This document shows positions 52,759 to 61,428 of a stretch of 64,000 nt of DNA, piece by piece. A program made the translations under genes and the position numbers. Source of the DNA: Lachnospiraceae bacterium (lineage in GTDB: Bacteria; Bacillota; Clostridia; Lachnospirales; Lachnospiraceae); the NCBI GenBank assembly GCA_029012365.1, contig JAQXLY010000035.1:1-64000 (forward strand). Direction: 5' to 3'. The notes beneath the pieces were generated by a model. That model searched no databases. It was not told the DNA's origin and saw nothing but the letters and a program-made list of their open reading frames with translations. The first letter of the stretch is position 1, and each line of letters starts with the position of its first letter.

Positions 52759-53562
52759 ATGGACAGATACTATGATATGTTATTCAGGCAGGCACAGGTA
52801 GATTTGTACATCAGCAGGCTCACCTTGTGTGCGCCGGACTGGAGAGAGGATAATATTACGCTGGATTTCTGTAAAATATATTATTTTCTAGACGGAGAGG
52901 GAAAGCTTGTTATTAATGGGGATACCTACTATCCTAAGGCAGGAGAGATGTTTCTGATTCCAAGCGGAGTGCGCCATTCTTATTCTCATAATCCTGAAAA
53001 TCCGGTGTATAAATACTGGTGTCATTTCGCTTTGAAGCTTGGTGAATTCTCTAAGTTTTTATATCATAAGGATTGCGTGTTCTGCAGACCGGACAAAGAG
53101 TACGCGAAAGGCTTGTTTGCGCGTTTATGTGAGCTGGACGGCAAAGACGGATATCTTGAGAGATTACTACAGAAGTCGTGTCTGCTTGAGCTTTGTCATT
53201 TGTTTTTTTCATCGGTTCCGGTTGAGAGAATGCTGATTCCGCAGAAGGATGACTTTTATTATATCGTCAGTAACTTTATTGCATCACACTTAGCGGAAAG
53301 ACTGACGATAGCAGAGCTTGCAGAGACGGTGCGTTTACAGCCGAATTATTTTGTAAACAGATTTAAGAAGAGTTTTGGAACGACTCCTATTGAATACATT
53401 AATACACTACGGCTGGATGCAGCCTCTAAGGAGATTATAGCGAGTACGGGTAAGAGCATAGAGGAAATTGCGCACCAGTCCGGCTTTGAAGATTACAGGT
53501 ACTTCGGGCGCATATTTAAACGCCGATACGGTGCTTCACCGCGCAGCTTCAGGAAGATGTAG
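52759..53562 (+). CDS. AraC-family regulator with cupin-type sensor
   Basis: A 267-residue regulator. The N-terminal cupin-like domain has YYFLDGEGKLVINGDTYY and AGEMFLIPSGVRHSYSHN, typical of sugar-sensing AraC proteins. Two helix-turn-helix units follow: LTIAELAETVRLQPNYFVNRFKKSFG and IEEIAHQSGFEDYRYFGRIFKRRYG, ending ASPRSFRKM. The ATG at 52759 lies behind TAAGGAG. The 162-base divergent gap to the fucosidase (52597-52758) is AT-rich, with no gene and only weak -10-like boxes (TATGAT at 52707-52712). Control of the fucosidase is inferred from this arrangement. Confidence 0.93.
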   Translation: MDRYYDMLFRQAQVDLYISRLTLCAPDWREDNITLDFCKIYYFLDGEGKLVINGDTYYPKAGEMFLIPSGVRHSYSHNPENPVYKYWCHFALKLGEFSKFLYHKDCVFCRPDKEYAKGLFARLCELDGKDGYLERLLQKSCLLELCHLFFSSVPVERMLIPQKDDFYYIVSNFIASHLAERLTIAELAETVRLQPNYFVNRFKKSFGTTPIEYINTLRLDAASKEIIASTGKSIEEIAHQSGFEDYRYFGRIFKRRYGASPRSFRKM

Positions 53563-53588
53563 AATTGACCTAATCATAATTGCAAACG

Positions 53589-53632
53589 TTTTTTTTATCG
53601 AATAGGAAATTGCGTCCTATCCGATAAAAAAA
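53589..53632. terminator. Bidirectional terminator between the AraC gene and ribU
   Basis: TTTTTTATCGAATAGGA pairs with TCCTATCCGATAAAAAA, separated by a short loop. T on one side and A on the other let it serve both convergent genes. Confidence 0.85.
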
Positions 53633-53672
53633 CGCTCCGCTAAGGATGAACGGAAACAACGTAGGATTTTCC

Positions 53673-54302
53673 CTATTTGTGTGTTATAGAGTTAATCAGT
53701 TTCCGAAGCGGTGAATACACAAAGAAGGTGATGATGGATGCGCAGATGTATTTCAGCAGGTTTGCCGGAAATACAGAGAACCACATCAGTGTTGCTTCAC
53801 CTTTTACGAGGGAGTTGTTTGCAACAGCCATTCCAAGAATTGCCTCCATGTCGAGATGAAATGCCTTCATGTATACCGGGAATACGAGAATCCAGTCCAG
53901 TATAACGGCAAACACGGACGCAAACAGGATGGAAACAACCAGGCTGATAACTGCTCCTGACTTGGTGCGTTTGAACCGGTAGATAAAGCCGGCCGGAAGA
54001 ACATAGGCAAGCGTGAATAAAAGGTTTGCCAGTTCACCGATACCTCCGGTAACCGTACCGTTCAGTACAAAATTCAGTGCAATCTTAATAAAACCGATGA
54101 CACATCCCCAAAGCGGTCCCAACATATATGCACCTAAAATAACCGGAATATCAGAGAAGTCCAGCTTAATAAAAGGTAATGTAAAAAAGATGGGGAGTTC
54201 AAACAGCATGAGAATTGCTGCGAGAGCACCAAACATTGCCGTGATGGTAAGTCTGGCTGTGGTAGAAATGGTTTGCGAGTTGCTTCTTTTGGTCTGATTC
54301 AT
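53673..54302 (-). CDS. ribU: Riboflavin ECF transporter S component RibU
   Basis: A 209-residue membrane protein with six hydrophobic helices that binds riboflavin and docks to the shared ECF energy module. Its N-terminal part has TARLTITAMFGALAAILM, then FIKLDFSDIPVILGAYMLGP, the RibU hallmark, and GVIGFIKIALNF-like CVIGFIKIALNFVLNGT. The C-terminal helices end in FVYSPLRKLI. An FMN riboswitch stands directly upstream, which confirms the substrate. The genes for EcfA and EcfT are not in the window. Confidence 0.95.
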   Translation of the reverse strand: MNQTKRSNSQTISTTARLTITAMFGALAAILMLFELPIFFTLPFIKLDFSDIPVILGAYMLGPLWGCVIGFIKIALNFVLNGTVTGGIGELANLLFTLAYVLPAGFIYRFKRTKSGAVISLVVSILFASVFAVILDWILVFPVYMKAFHLDMEAILGMAVANNSLVKGEATLMWFSVFPANLLKYICASIITFFVYSPLRKLINSITHK

Positions 54303-54315
54303 AGATGTATCCTCC

Positions 54316-54446
54316 TTTTTCCCATCCGGACTATACCGTCGGTACCGGAATTGACAAATGTCTCACCGGTTCGGCTCCCTTTCGGAGTTCGTGGACTATA
54401 CCACCGGTCAGGAATTGACCCAAAGGTCTCACCTGTCCCAAAAGTT
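54316..54446 (-). ncRNA. FMN riboswitch (RFN element) upstream of ribU
   Basis: Read on the minus strand the conserved FMN blocks appear in order: GGGACAGGTGAGACC, AATTCCTGACCGGTGGTA, TAGTCCACGA, GAACCGGTGAGAC, AATTCCGGTACCGACGGTA and TAGTCCGGATGGGA. The ribosome site AAGGAGG (54317-54311) follows immediately, so FMN binding most likely blocks translation of ribU rather than ending transcription. Exact limits are approximate. Confidence 0.95.
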
Positions 54447-54585
54447 CGTGCAGGGACAAGCGCGAAGCGCGTGCCCTCGCACCTCGCGACATTGTCGCTC
54501 GGTCGTGGGCGCACTCGCATGACTGCGCAACCGCTTGGGAACAAGTTCCCGCGGTTTGCTCGCATGCTCACTTTGCCTGCACGAA
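54445..54585. repeat. GC-rich palindromic element in the ribU leader
   Basis: A 141-bp block bounded by TTCGTGCAGG (54445-54454) and CCTGCACGAA (54576-54585), perfect 10-bp inverted repeats. It is clearly more GC-rich than its surroundings and packed with hairpins: GCGCGAAGCGCG at 54459-54470 and an AACCGC/GCGGTT stem enclosing GGGAAC/GTTCCC near 54529-54556. No coding frame of note. It sits between the ribU promoter and the riboswitch, so it would form the first part of the leader RNA. A small non-autonomous or REP-type repeat is likely. Confidence 0.7.
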
Positions 54586-54587
54586 AT

Positions 54588-54616
54588 AGAATACATTATT
54601 TTATTCATTTTGTAAA
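54588..54616 (-). promoter_or_regulatory. Promoter of ribU
   Basis: On the minus strand TTTACA (54616-54611), 17 bases and TATTCT (54593-54588). It overlaps the end of the lipid kinase gene and points transcription into the GC-rich element and the FMN riboswitch. Confidence 0.7.
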
Positions 54617-55515
54617 GAGTTTTTTTCCGGTACAGCAAAACGAATTGCGGAGGAAACTGCTTCTGCGGTAAAGTTTGAAAGAGTCTGTACTTCGCCGTCC
54701 AGTGAAATAGAAAAGCCGTCAGGTGCCGACACCTGCAAGGACTTACAGCGGCGGTATACAATGAACCTTTGCATTGCAGGGTCATCCAGATGGGTTCCCT
54801 CCTTGTACTTTTTCATAAAGGTAAGAAATTTCAGTCGCGAGACCGGACGTACCAGGCAAACCTCCAGAAGACCATCCCGGTTACTGGAACGGGGCGCGCA
54901 ACGATAAGAGCCTCCCACATGAGTTCCGTTTGTGGCAGTGCAAAGAAGAAATGCTCCGTCGGAAATGAGTTCCCCATCGGCATAAATTGTTGCATAATGC
55001 CTCATACCTTTGAAAAAGCTATATATTACACTGAATACATAAGCTCTTTTTCCACCGATAAACTTTTTGTGCCTGATTCGGTTCATAACCCCGGCAACAC
55101 AGGAATCCAGACCGAAATGGCAGGCGTTAATCGCATAGCGGTCATTCACCCGGATTAAATCAATCGGTGCTTCCGGCGCGGAGCACAGAGCTACAGGGTC
55201 TAAAAAACGGGATTTATCCCCATAGTATTTTACAAAGTCATTACCGCTTCCTACCGGATAGCAGGATATGGAAGCCTGGGGATAACCATAGACGGCATTC
55301 GCTACTTCATGAAGTGTGCCGTCACCACCGCAGGCGTAAAACCGTACTGTCTCAGGATGGCTGTCACACCATTCGCGGATGAATCTGCCGGCATCACCCG
55401 GCTCAGAGGTTGTATACAGCTTCCAGTCAAAGTCCGTTCCGGTAAGCTTTTCTTCCAGCTCTTTCCCGATTGTGCCGTGCCCGGCATTCGGGTTTATGAT
55501 AAAGATATGTTTCAA
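54601..55515 (-). CDS. Diacylglycerol kinase-family lipid kinase (YegS/DgkB type)
   Basis: A 304-residue lipid kinase. The start HIFIINPNAGHG carries the first nucleotide motif; ACGGDGTLHEVANAV is the GGDGT motif and GSGNDFVKYYG the third block. Length is standard. The start is a TTG at 55515 with AGGAGG six bases ahead; no ATG fits, and the frame upstream is low-complexity. A candidate -10 (TATACT, 55575-55570) lies about 60 bases upstream. It probably recycles diacylglycerol left by lipoteichoic-acid-type polymer synthesis, in line with the LTA-synthase-like gene nearby. Confidence 0.92.
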   Translation of the reverse strand: MKHIFIINPNAGHGTIGKELEEKLTGTDFDWKLYTTSEPGDAGRFIREWCDSHPETVRFYACGGDGTLHEVANAVYGYPQASISCYPVGSGNDFVKYYGDKSRFLDPVALCSAPEAPIDLIRVNDRYAINACHFGLDSCVAGVMNRIRHKKFIGGKRAYVFSVIYSFFKGMRHYATIYADGELISDGAFLLCTATNGTHVGGSYRCAPRSSNRDGLLEVCLVRPVSRLKFLTFMKKYKEGTHLDDPAMQRFIVYRRCKSLQVSAPDGFSISLDGEVQTLSNFTAEAVSSAIRFAVPEKNSLQNE

Positions 55516-55658
55516 GTGAAACCTCCTCTTATGTAGATTTGTTTTTAGTCTTTTTGCTATTCTTTCCATAGTATAACTTGATTTTTTAAAAAAAGCTATA
55601 AGAAAATATAGGATTATGAAAAAATTCACAATTACTTTCCTTTATTTAAATGTAAAGA

Positions 55659-55690
55659 AGGGACCGCGCATCCGGTGCGACAGTCCCTTG
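55659..55690 (-). terminator. Terminator after the xylanase gene
   Basis: AAGGGAC and GTCCCTT close a hairpin with inner CGC/GCG pairs. On the minus strand it is followed by CTTTACATTT, a weak T-rich run. Confidence 0.6.
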
Positions 55691-55713
55691 GAATTTCATT
55701 CTGTATGAAAAAT

Positions 55714-57528
55714 TTATTTCTTTAACAGCAGCTCACCCCAGCCGGAAGTATTAGCGTAAGAGTTATCGGTCGGGTCATAGAACTTCATAACACTTTGACG
55801 AGAACCGTTTTCATTGCTGTCGTTAATCTGAGCGTCAAAGCCGAATACCATGCCTTCCGAAGCGGTATAGGTAAGCGGCACTGCGATTTCAATCAGATAT
55901 CCCTTATTCGTGAGGGAAGCGGCAGCTTTAACACCACGCTCTGTCGGTACAGTGCCGAAGGAAAGCAGCCCTTCGTAATTCACACGGTACTGACCGGCAG
56001 TATCTGTGTAGTAATCTTTTTTCGTGTTCTGCTCGTCAAGGAAGAATTCAATGGAATCCTGCTCATACAAATTAGGCGAGGAGGCATTTAATACACTGTC
56101 TTCTACTTCGAATAATGCGTAAACATAATGCTCGTCCCAAAGAACACGAACCGTACCCTTTGCACCCTGCCAAGCAAATAATGGGGTATCGATTACATAT
56201 GGGCTTGGCTTTGTTACCCATATCGCATCCTTTGTACCGTCAATCTCCGGAGTGCCGTAATAGCCGATGGCACGGCGCGGAGGAGTCTGCGGAGTTTCGT
56301 TTTCCGCTGCGGCAATGTATGCTTCCGGATCCATTAAGGCATAAAACGCTTCCTTTGCCGATAAATCCTTGTTAAATATAAGAGGACAGTTTTCTTTTCT
56401 CCAGCTTGTATCGTCGCGATAGCCCCAGAAGGTAACGCGTTCGATGATATCGGAATATTCCTTGTAAAGGCTGAACAGCTTTGCATAGAACAATGCCTGT
56501 TTCTTTTCGTTCTTCTCCGAAAGTGCACCGTTGGAACCGGATACACCTACATCAAGCTCGGTAACGGAAATAATGATTCCTTCGATTTGGGAGAACAGTT
56601 CCAGACTGTTGCGGACGGAGCTTATGGTAGTGTCGGTACTGTAATGTGCCTGCATACCGATACCGTGAATCGGAACACCCTGGGAACGTAAGTCAGAGAC
56701 CATGGCAGCGGCAATCTCCGCCTTATTCTTGTCGTTCATGTTGTAGTCGTTGTAGTAAAGAAGTGCATCAGGATCTGCCTCATGAGCAAACCGGAATGCC
56801 ATGGCAACGAAATCCGGACCGATGGATTTGGTCCACTGGGTTTCACGTAAGCATTTGGTCCAGTCGCCGTCAGCCGGAAGCTTTGCACCGTCGGCAATGG
56901 CTTCGTTCAATACATCCCATGAATGAATCTGCCCTTTGTACTGACCGGCAACATTGTAGATGTGATCCTTTAACTGTTGGATGGCTTCATCCCGCGTAAC
57001 AGGCTGCCCTTCCGTGTTCTTTATGCCAAGAAAGTCACCGGACTGGTTGTGCCAGGCAAGAGTATGTCCCACAACGGAAAGACCGTCACGTTCTGCAATT
57101 TCCATCATATGATCGGATTCGGCAAAATTAAATGTTCCCTGCGGACGCTGCATATATTCCGGCTTCATAAGGTTTTCCGGTGTGATTATGTTAAAATGCT
57201 TTTTAATCAACTCGTTATCCTTGCCGGAATCGATGGTACGTGTATAAATCGTACCAATCATAAAATAATCGGCATAGATATCCTTCAGGCTGACATTTGA
57301 AATATCCGGACGCGGTGTCACGGTCGGAGCCGGAGTCGGAGTCGCGGTCGGTTCCGGGGTCGGAGTTTCGGTCGAAGCCGGAGTCACGGTGGCCGGAATG
57401 TCGGTGACATCTGCTACCGCAGAGGTAGGGGTGAGATCGGTATCTGTCGGCTTTGCGCTGTTGTTACATGCTGCGAGCAATGTGGCGGCAGCAAGCACAG
57501 AAAGCAAAACCTGAACTGTTTTTTTCAT
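55714..57528 (-). CDS. GH10 endo-1,4-beta-xylanase lipoprotein with CBM9
   Basis: A 604-residue secreted lipoprotein that cuts xylan at the cell surface. The signal peptide ends in LLAAC (C21). A Thr-Pro-rich linker (about 25-75) precedes the GH10 barrel: FNIITPENLMKPEYMQ, VVGHTLAWHNQ, the acid-base Glu in SWDVLNEAIADG and the nucleophile Glu in SVTELDVGV. The C-terminal 170 residues (AIGYYGTPEIDGTKDAIW onward) match the CBM9 xylan-end-binding module, with DSIEFFLDEQN. The start is the ATG at 57528 behind GGAGG. The 123-base leader upstream has a TATGAT box but no clear -35. Confidence 0.95.
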   Translation of the reverse strand: MKKTVQVLLSVLAAATLLAACNNSAKPTDTDLTPTSAVADVTDIPATVTPASTETPTPEPTATPTPAPTVTPRPDISNVSLKDIYADYFMIGTIYTRTIDSGKDNELIKKHFNIITPENLMKPEYMQRPQGTFNFAESDHMMEIAERDGLSVVGHTLAWHNQSGDFLGIKNTEGQPVTRDEAIQQLKDHIYNVAGQYKGQIHSWDVLNEAIADGAKLPADGDWTKCLRETQWTKSIGPDFVAMAFRFAHEADPDALLYYNDYNMNDKNKAEIAAAMVSDLRSQGVPIHGIGMQAHYSTDTTISSVRNSLELFSQIEGIIISVTELDVGVSGSNGALSEKNEKKQALFYAKLFSLYKEYSDIIERVTFWGYRDDTSWRKENCPLIFNKDLSAKEAFYALMDPEAYIAAAENETPQTPPRRAIGYYGTPEIDGTKDAIWVTKPSPYVIDTPLFAWQGAKGTVRVLWDEHYVYALFEVEDSVLNASSPNLYEQDSIEFFLDEQNTKKDYYTDTAGQYRVNYEGLLSFGTVPTERGVKAAASLTNKGYLIEIAVPLTYTASEGMVFGFDAQINDSNENGSRQSVMKFYDPTDNSYANTSGWGELLLKK

Positions 57529-57651
57529 GAAAAAACCTCCTTGAACTGTGAAGTACAGACAAAATGCCTGTTTATGCTCCGATTCTATCATACTCCCGGA
57601 AAAAACACCAATCATTTATTGCGATTGTCTTCTCATATAATGATAAAGTCC

Positions 57652-59793
57652 TTAGTTATCCGAAGGTTCCTCTGAGCCTGTTGTAACCGTCAAAGGTGCG
57701 GTAAAGGAGAGAGGAAAGGAATCCGTACCCACCTGGGCCACGCTGACGGTCAATGTATCCGCGGGAGAAAAACCCGATACCGAAAGCAGCTGTGGGTTGA
57801 CATAAGTGGTGGTACATTTTTTCTCGTTTACGTAGGCGGTACTGTAAGGAGTAAAGTTTATCCCGTTGATGAAAATGCAGGAGCGCCTTTCCTCACTGTT
57901 TTTCACAATGACCTTAGTAATTTGAATAGGATTAATACCGAATTGCATGTCGGTTGCCTCAAACGGAAGCTCGCCGTTGTAGCTTTCCATCGGACCGTAT
58001 AAAATGTCATAAGCCAGAAGCTCCATGTCGGAAAGATACGTTTCCGACTCCGCCTGTGTCTGATGAAAACGGGTAAAAAGACCTTCATGGATGTCATAAC
58101 GGTTTAGGACATACGAAGATAGTGCATAGGCTTCCATGTCTTTCCTGATTCGCTCCCCGGACGGTCTGTTGCTCCAGATTACATATTCCGTTTCATAGAC
58201 GGACCCGTTAGACAGAAGCTCGTCTGTAAACGGAAAGGAGGGCAGATGGTCACCATAAAGTACAAGAACCACTTCCTCGTCATACTGCTCCAGTGCCTCG
58301 GTCAGCTGACCGAGAAAGTCATCCATTTCATACAGCTGATTTACAAAATAAAGAAGACCGTAGTAAGAGTCCTCCAGTTCTTCCGGAAGCGCATCAATGG
58401 AAATATGGGGGTTGCGGAGGACTGCCTCATCCGGATATGCGCCGTGTCCCTGTACGGAAATTGCAAAAACAAAATCCTGTTCTTCCGTAGAAGTCAGTGC
58501 ATTCAGAATATTCTTTGTCAGAATTTTGTCCTTTGCCCAGCCGAGAGGCGTTGTTTCGTAGGTTCCCATGTATTCAATCGGTGTAAAGGTATGAAAACCA
58601 AGCTTTGGAAATACGGTATTGCGCCCGTAGAAAGTGCCGTCGTTGTTATGAATGGCATGAGCCTTCAGTCCCAGAGCTGACAGATTGTAGGCGAGGCTCT
58701 CACAGGTGGTCTCCGTTAAAATGGTTTTGTACGGATATTCTCCCGGACCGAAAAAGTCAAGATTGATTCCTGTCAGTATTTCAAATTCCGTATTCGCAGT
58801 GCCCGCGCCTACGGAAGGAACCTTCAGAAAACCGGAAGAACAGGATTCCTTCAGGCGGCGGAAGTTGGGAACCGGGTCGGAAGAATATTTTGCACCGTTA
58901 ATGCAGGTGGGGTCAAAAAAAGATTCCAGCTGTAAAAAAATGAAGTTAGGGTATTCCGAAGAAGCAGGCTCCGTGTCGTCCGGCTGTCCGGATGGATTTC
59001 CGGAAGGGTCGGGAGTATCCGGAGCGGGGGAAGGAGAGACCTCCGTTTCAGGGGATACAGGTCTGCCGTCTGCGGGAGCCGGTGTACCTGTAATGGATGC
59101 TACGATTCTGTCGATTTCATCCTCCGAGTAGGAAACCGGGCGGGAAATACCGGTACGAAAGATACTGGTTAAGAAGCAGTACGGAAGTCCGTTTGTATGA
59201 AATCCCTGTGCCAGATTACCGAAATTACGTTCCAGAATATTACAGGAAACGAACAGGTTTGTAGAACCGGTTCCGATGAGAAGGAAGGAAAGAACCATAA
59301 CTCCCGCAACCAGTGGGGACAGGCGGCGTGTTTCTTTTTTTGCGCGTATGAAAAGAAAGACACCGATACCGATTACAAGTAAAACAGCGAGCAGAACCAG
59401 AATAATCTGGAATACGGAAAGATAGTGTCCCATAATGGAGAAAGCGGAGTCTATTAACAGAAGGTCCACAGCGGTGAACGGGGTAGTACGGAATTGTAAT
59501 AATATGAAATCGGTAATACCTACAGTAACCCAGAGCGCGGAAATAAAGAAGCGCACAAACCTTCTCCTCTTAAAAAAGAAGGAGAACGACAGAGTTACAA
59601 GAATTAAAAGGGTATTATAGCAAAATACAAGAGGAGACTTAATCAGATAGAAAAAAGGCATAATCACCGATTCTCTGGAAAAAGCCTCCACACACAGGTT
59701 CAGAAAAACAGCCGGTAACAGACATTCACCGGCAAGCAGGCGAAGTCCTGCAACCAGCTTCTGTATAAAAATTTTAACGTTTGACAAGTTCAT
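57652..59793 (-). CDS. LTA-synthase-family sulfatase (phosphoglycerol transferase type)
   Basis: A 713-residue membrane enzyme. Five hydrophobic segments occupy about residues 15-190, then an extracellular linker rich in Pro, Ser and Asp. The sulfatase-fold domain has FIFLQLESFFDP with the metal Glu, SVGAGTANTEFEILTG with the catalytic Thr, and VVLVLYGDHLPSF with the late metal Asp-His. These are the LtaS/MdoB motifs. The last 90 residues (ITKVIVKN onward) look like an IPT/TIG-type immunoglobulin domain, not usual in LtaS. The start is the ATG at 59793 behind AAGGGAGG. It could make lipoteichoic acid or modify a related polymer. Confidence 0.9.
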   Translation of the reverse strand: MNLSNVKIFIQKLVAGLRLLAGECLLPAVFLNLCVEAFSRESVIMPFFYLIKSPLVFCYNTLLILVTLSFSFFFKRRRFVRFFISALWVTVGITDFILLQFRTTPFTAVDLLLIDSAFSIMGHYLSVFQIILVLLAVLLVIGIGVFLFIRAKKETRRLSPLVAGVMVLSFLLIGTGSTNLFVSCNILERNFGNLAQGFHTNGLPYCFLTSIFRTGISRPVSYSEDEIDRIVASITGTPAPADGRPVSPETEVSPSPAPDTPDPSGNPSGQPDDTEPASSEYPNFIFLQLESFFDPTCINGAKYSSDPVPNFRRLKESCSSGFLKVPSVGAGTANTEFEILTGINLDFFGPGEYPYKTILTETTCESLAYNLSALGLKAHAIHNNDGTFYGRNTVFPKLGFHTFTPIEYMGTYETTPLGWAKDKILTKNILNALTSTEEQDFVFAISVQGHGAYPDEAVLRNPHISIDALPEELEDSYYGLLYFVNQLYEMDDFLGQLTEALEQYDEEVVLVLYGDHLPSFPFTDELLSNGSVYETEYVIWSNRPSGERIRKDMEAYALSSYVLNRYDIHEGLFTRFHQTQAESETYLSDMELLAYDILYGPMESYNGELPFEATDMQFGINPIQITKVIVKNSEERRSCIFINGINFTPYSTAYVNEKKCTTTYVNPQLLSVSGFSPADTLTVSVAQVGTDSFPLSFTAPLTVTTGSEEPSDN

Positions 59794-59831
59794 AATCCCT
59801 CCCTTGAAATATGACAACATGAACTTTGTAT

Positions 59832-59860
59832 AGGATAGCACAAAAGAAGATGAACTGCAA
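59832..59860 (-). promoter_or_regulatory. Promoter of the LTA-synthase-like gene
   Basis: On the minus strand TTGCAG (59860-59855), 17 bases and TATCCT (59837-59832), about 40 bases before the start codon. Confidence 0.55.
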
Positions 59861-59899
59861 GAAGCAGGGAAAAGATTAAGAAATTATTTCGGTTTAAGG

Positions 59900-59928
59900 T
59901 TGGAATTTCATTTTTTTTATGCTATGAT
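59900..59928 (+). promoter_or_regulatory. Promoter of the GNAT-tadA pair
   Basis: TTGGAA at 59900-59905, 17 bases and TATGAT at 59923-59928, about 50 bases before the GNAT start and divergent from the LTA-synthase-like gene. Confidence 0.65.
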
Positions 59929-59978
59929 TTCTGTGAGTAGACTGGATTCGTTCTATTTGACAGGGAGAAGTAACAGGT

Positions 59979-60764
59979 ATGCTTACAATGGCAAAAAGAT
60001 TGTCCCGGTGGGAGAAGAGGAGACTGTATAGAAAGATAGAAGAAGGGAAAAGCCGGGGCGGTGTGTCTGCTTCGCTTTTTTTGGAAGGTGAGATGAATGC
60101 TCTGCCGGAGGCGGATTGCTTTTTCTTTTGCGGGACGAGATTAAACCCGAAGGGAATGCTTTCTGTTTTTTTTCCGAATGAGAAACAGGCAGAGATTACA
60201 GTGGCGGAGTTTGTTCCGGGTGCCGGTGTCATGTCGGTTCTTTTTCGGGCAGCGCTTCGTGAGTGTCACAGAGTTTTTGTGGAGGATGTTTATACGGTGG
60301 CAGACCCGGCATTCGGTTTTTCGATTCCGAATCTGTGCGGTGTAAGTTTTTCCTATGCATGGTCGGAATATATGTTACGGAAGGATGTGGCTGCTCTTGC
60401 GGATGCTGCGGCTGCATATGCCGTGTCGGACGTGGAATTAAGAAAGGAGCCGGACCGGGTGATGGCCGGAACGGTACGGTACTGTCTCCTGAAGCAAGGG
60501 CAGAAGACGGCAGAGTGCAGGATACTTCCGCTTGACGGCGGAAAGGGCTGTTATTTGTTCGATTTAAAGACAGAGGAACCTTTTTTAAGACAGGGAATGG
60601 CAGCCGGACTGATTACGGAAATCGGGAAGGAGTACGCGGGCAGAGGGGGAACCTCCATGAGACTGCAGGTCTCGTCCGAAAATAAGCCGGCATTCTCTCT
60701 TTACCGGAAATTGGGATTTGAAACGTCGGAAGAAAGAATGTATTATAAGACAGAGGAGAATTAG
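59979..60764 (+). CDS. GNAT-family acetyltransferase-like protein
   Basis: A 261-residue cytoplasmic protein. The C-terminal half fits a GNAT fold: CYLFDLKTEEPFLRQGMAAGLI, where RQGMAA takes the place of the acetyl-CoA loop, and VSSENKPAFSLYRKLGFETSE, the common end of the fold. The N-terminal half is less typical and has no clear motif; it might be a second, decayed GNAT unit. The substrate is unknown. The start is the ATG at 59979 (an ATG three codons later is possible). Its stop is directly followed by the tadA ATG, so the two are translated together. Confidence 0.75.
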   Translation: MLTMAKRLSRWEKRRLYRKIEEGKSRGGVSASLFLEGEMNALPEADCFFFCGTRLNPKGMLSVFFPNEKQAEITVAEFVPGAGVMSVLFRAALRECHRVFVEDVYTVADPAFGFSIPNLCGVSFSYAWSEYMLRKDVAALADAAAAYAVSDVELRKEPDRVMAGTVRYCLLKQGQKTAECRILPLDGGKGCYLFDLKTEEPFLRQGMAAGLITEIGKEYAGRGGTSMRLQVSSENKPAFSLYRKLGFETSEERMYYKTEEN

Positions 60765-61361
60765 ATGGAGCAGAGCAGGGAGAAGGACAAGGCCGCGAAG
60801 GAAAAAGCTTTTATGCGCAGGCAGAAGGCAAAGCAGGAGAAAGAGGCAAAAAACGCAGAGGCTCTTTCGGAAAAGAGGAGACAGCAGGAGCAGGAAGATA
60901 TCCGCTTTATGCGGGAAGCCATACGGCAGGCAAAAAAGGCCGGGAAATTATCGGAAGTGCCTATCGGCTGTGTACTTGTGCATGACGGTGAAATTGTAGC
61001 AAGAGGCTACAACCGGCGTAATACGGACAAGACAACCCTTGCACATGCGGAGATAGCCGTAATTCGCAAGGCGAGCAGGGTATTTGGTGACTGGCGGCTG
61101 GAGAATTGTACGCTCTATGTCACACTCGAACCCTGCCCGATGTGTGCGGGTGCCATAGTGCAGGCACGGATTCCCAGAGTGGTGGCAGGCTGTATGAATC
61201 CGAAGGCCGGATGTGCGGGTTCCGTGCTGAATATTTTGGATACTCCGGGCCTGAATCATAGGGTAAAGTTTGAAAAAGGGGTCTTAGAGAAAGAATGCAG
61301 TGAACTGCTGCGGGATTTTTTTCGCGGATTGCGCCTTAACGGCAGGAAGATTGAAAAATAG
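60765..61361 (+). CDS. tadA: tRNA-specific adenosine deaminase
   Basis: A 198-residue zinc deaminase that turns A34 of tRNA-Arg (ACG) into inosine. Zinc and catalytic residues stand in HAEIAVIRKA and LEPCPMCAGAIVQARI; GSVLNIL and GVLEKECSELL are family blocks. The N-terminal 45 residues are a Lys-Glu-Ala-rich charged extension absent from most TadA proteins (about 150 residues), probably helical. An internal start near FMREAI is possible, but the ATG adjacent to the GNAT stop is the only one in an operon-like place. Confidence 0.93.
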   Translation: MEQSREKDKAAKEKAFMRRQKAKQEKEAKNAEALSEKRRQQEQEDIRFMREAIRQAKKAGKLSEVPIGCVLVHDGEIVARGYNRRNTDKTTLAHAEIAVIRKASRVFGDWRLENCTLYVTLEPCPMCAGAIVQARIPRVVAGCMNPKAGCAGSVLNILDTPGLNHRVKFEKGVLEKECSELLRDFFRGLRLNGRKIEK

Positions 61362-61428
61362 CTTTCATTTACGGAGAAAAAGGAGTATACTGTTTGGTAG
61401 AATGATTTTTTTATAGCGGGGTTGAAAA

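Noticed and set aside
54429-54785. Open frames over the GC-rich ribU leader and kinase end
   Set aside because: They cross a riboswitch, a hairpin element and a real gene on the same strand in another frame.
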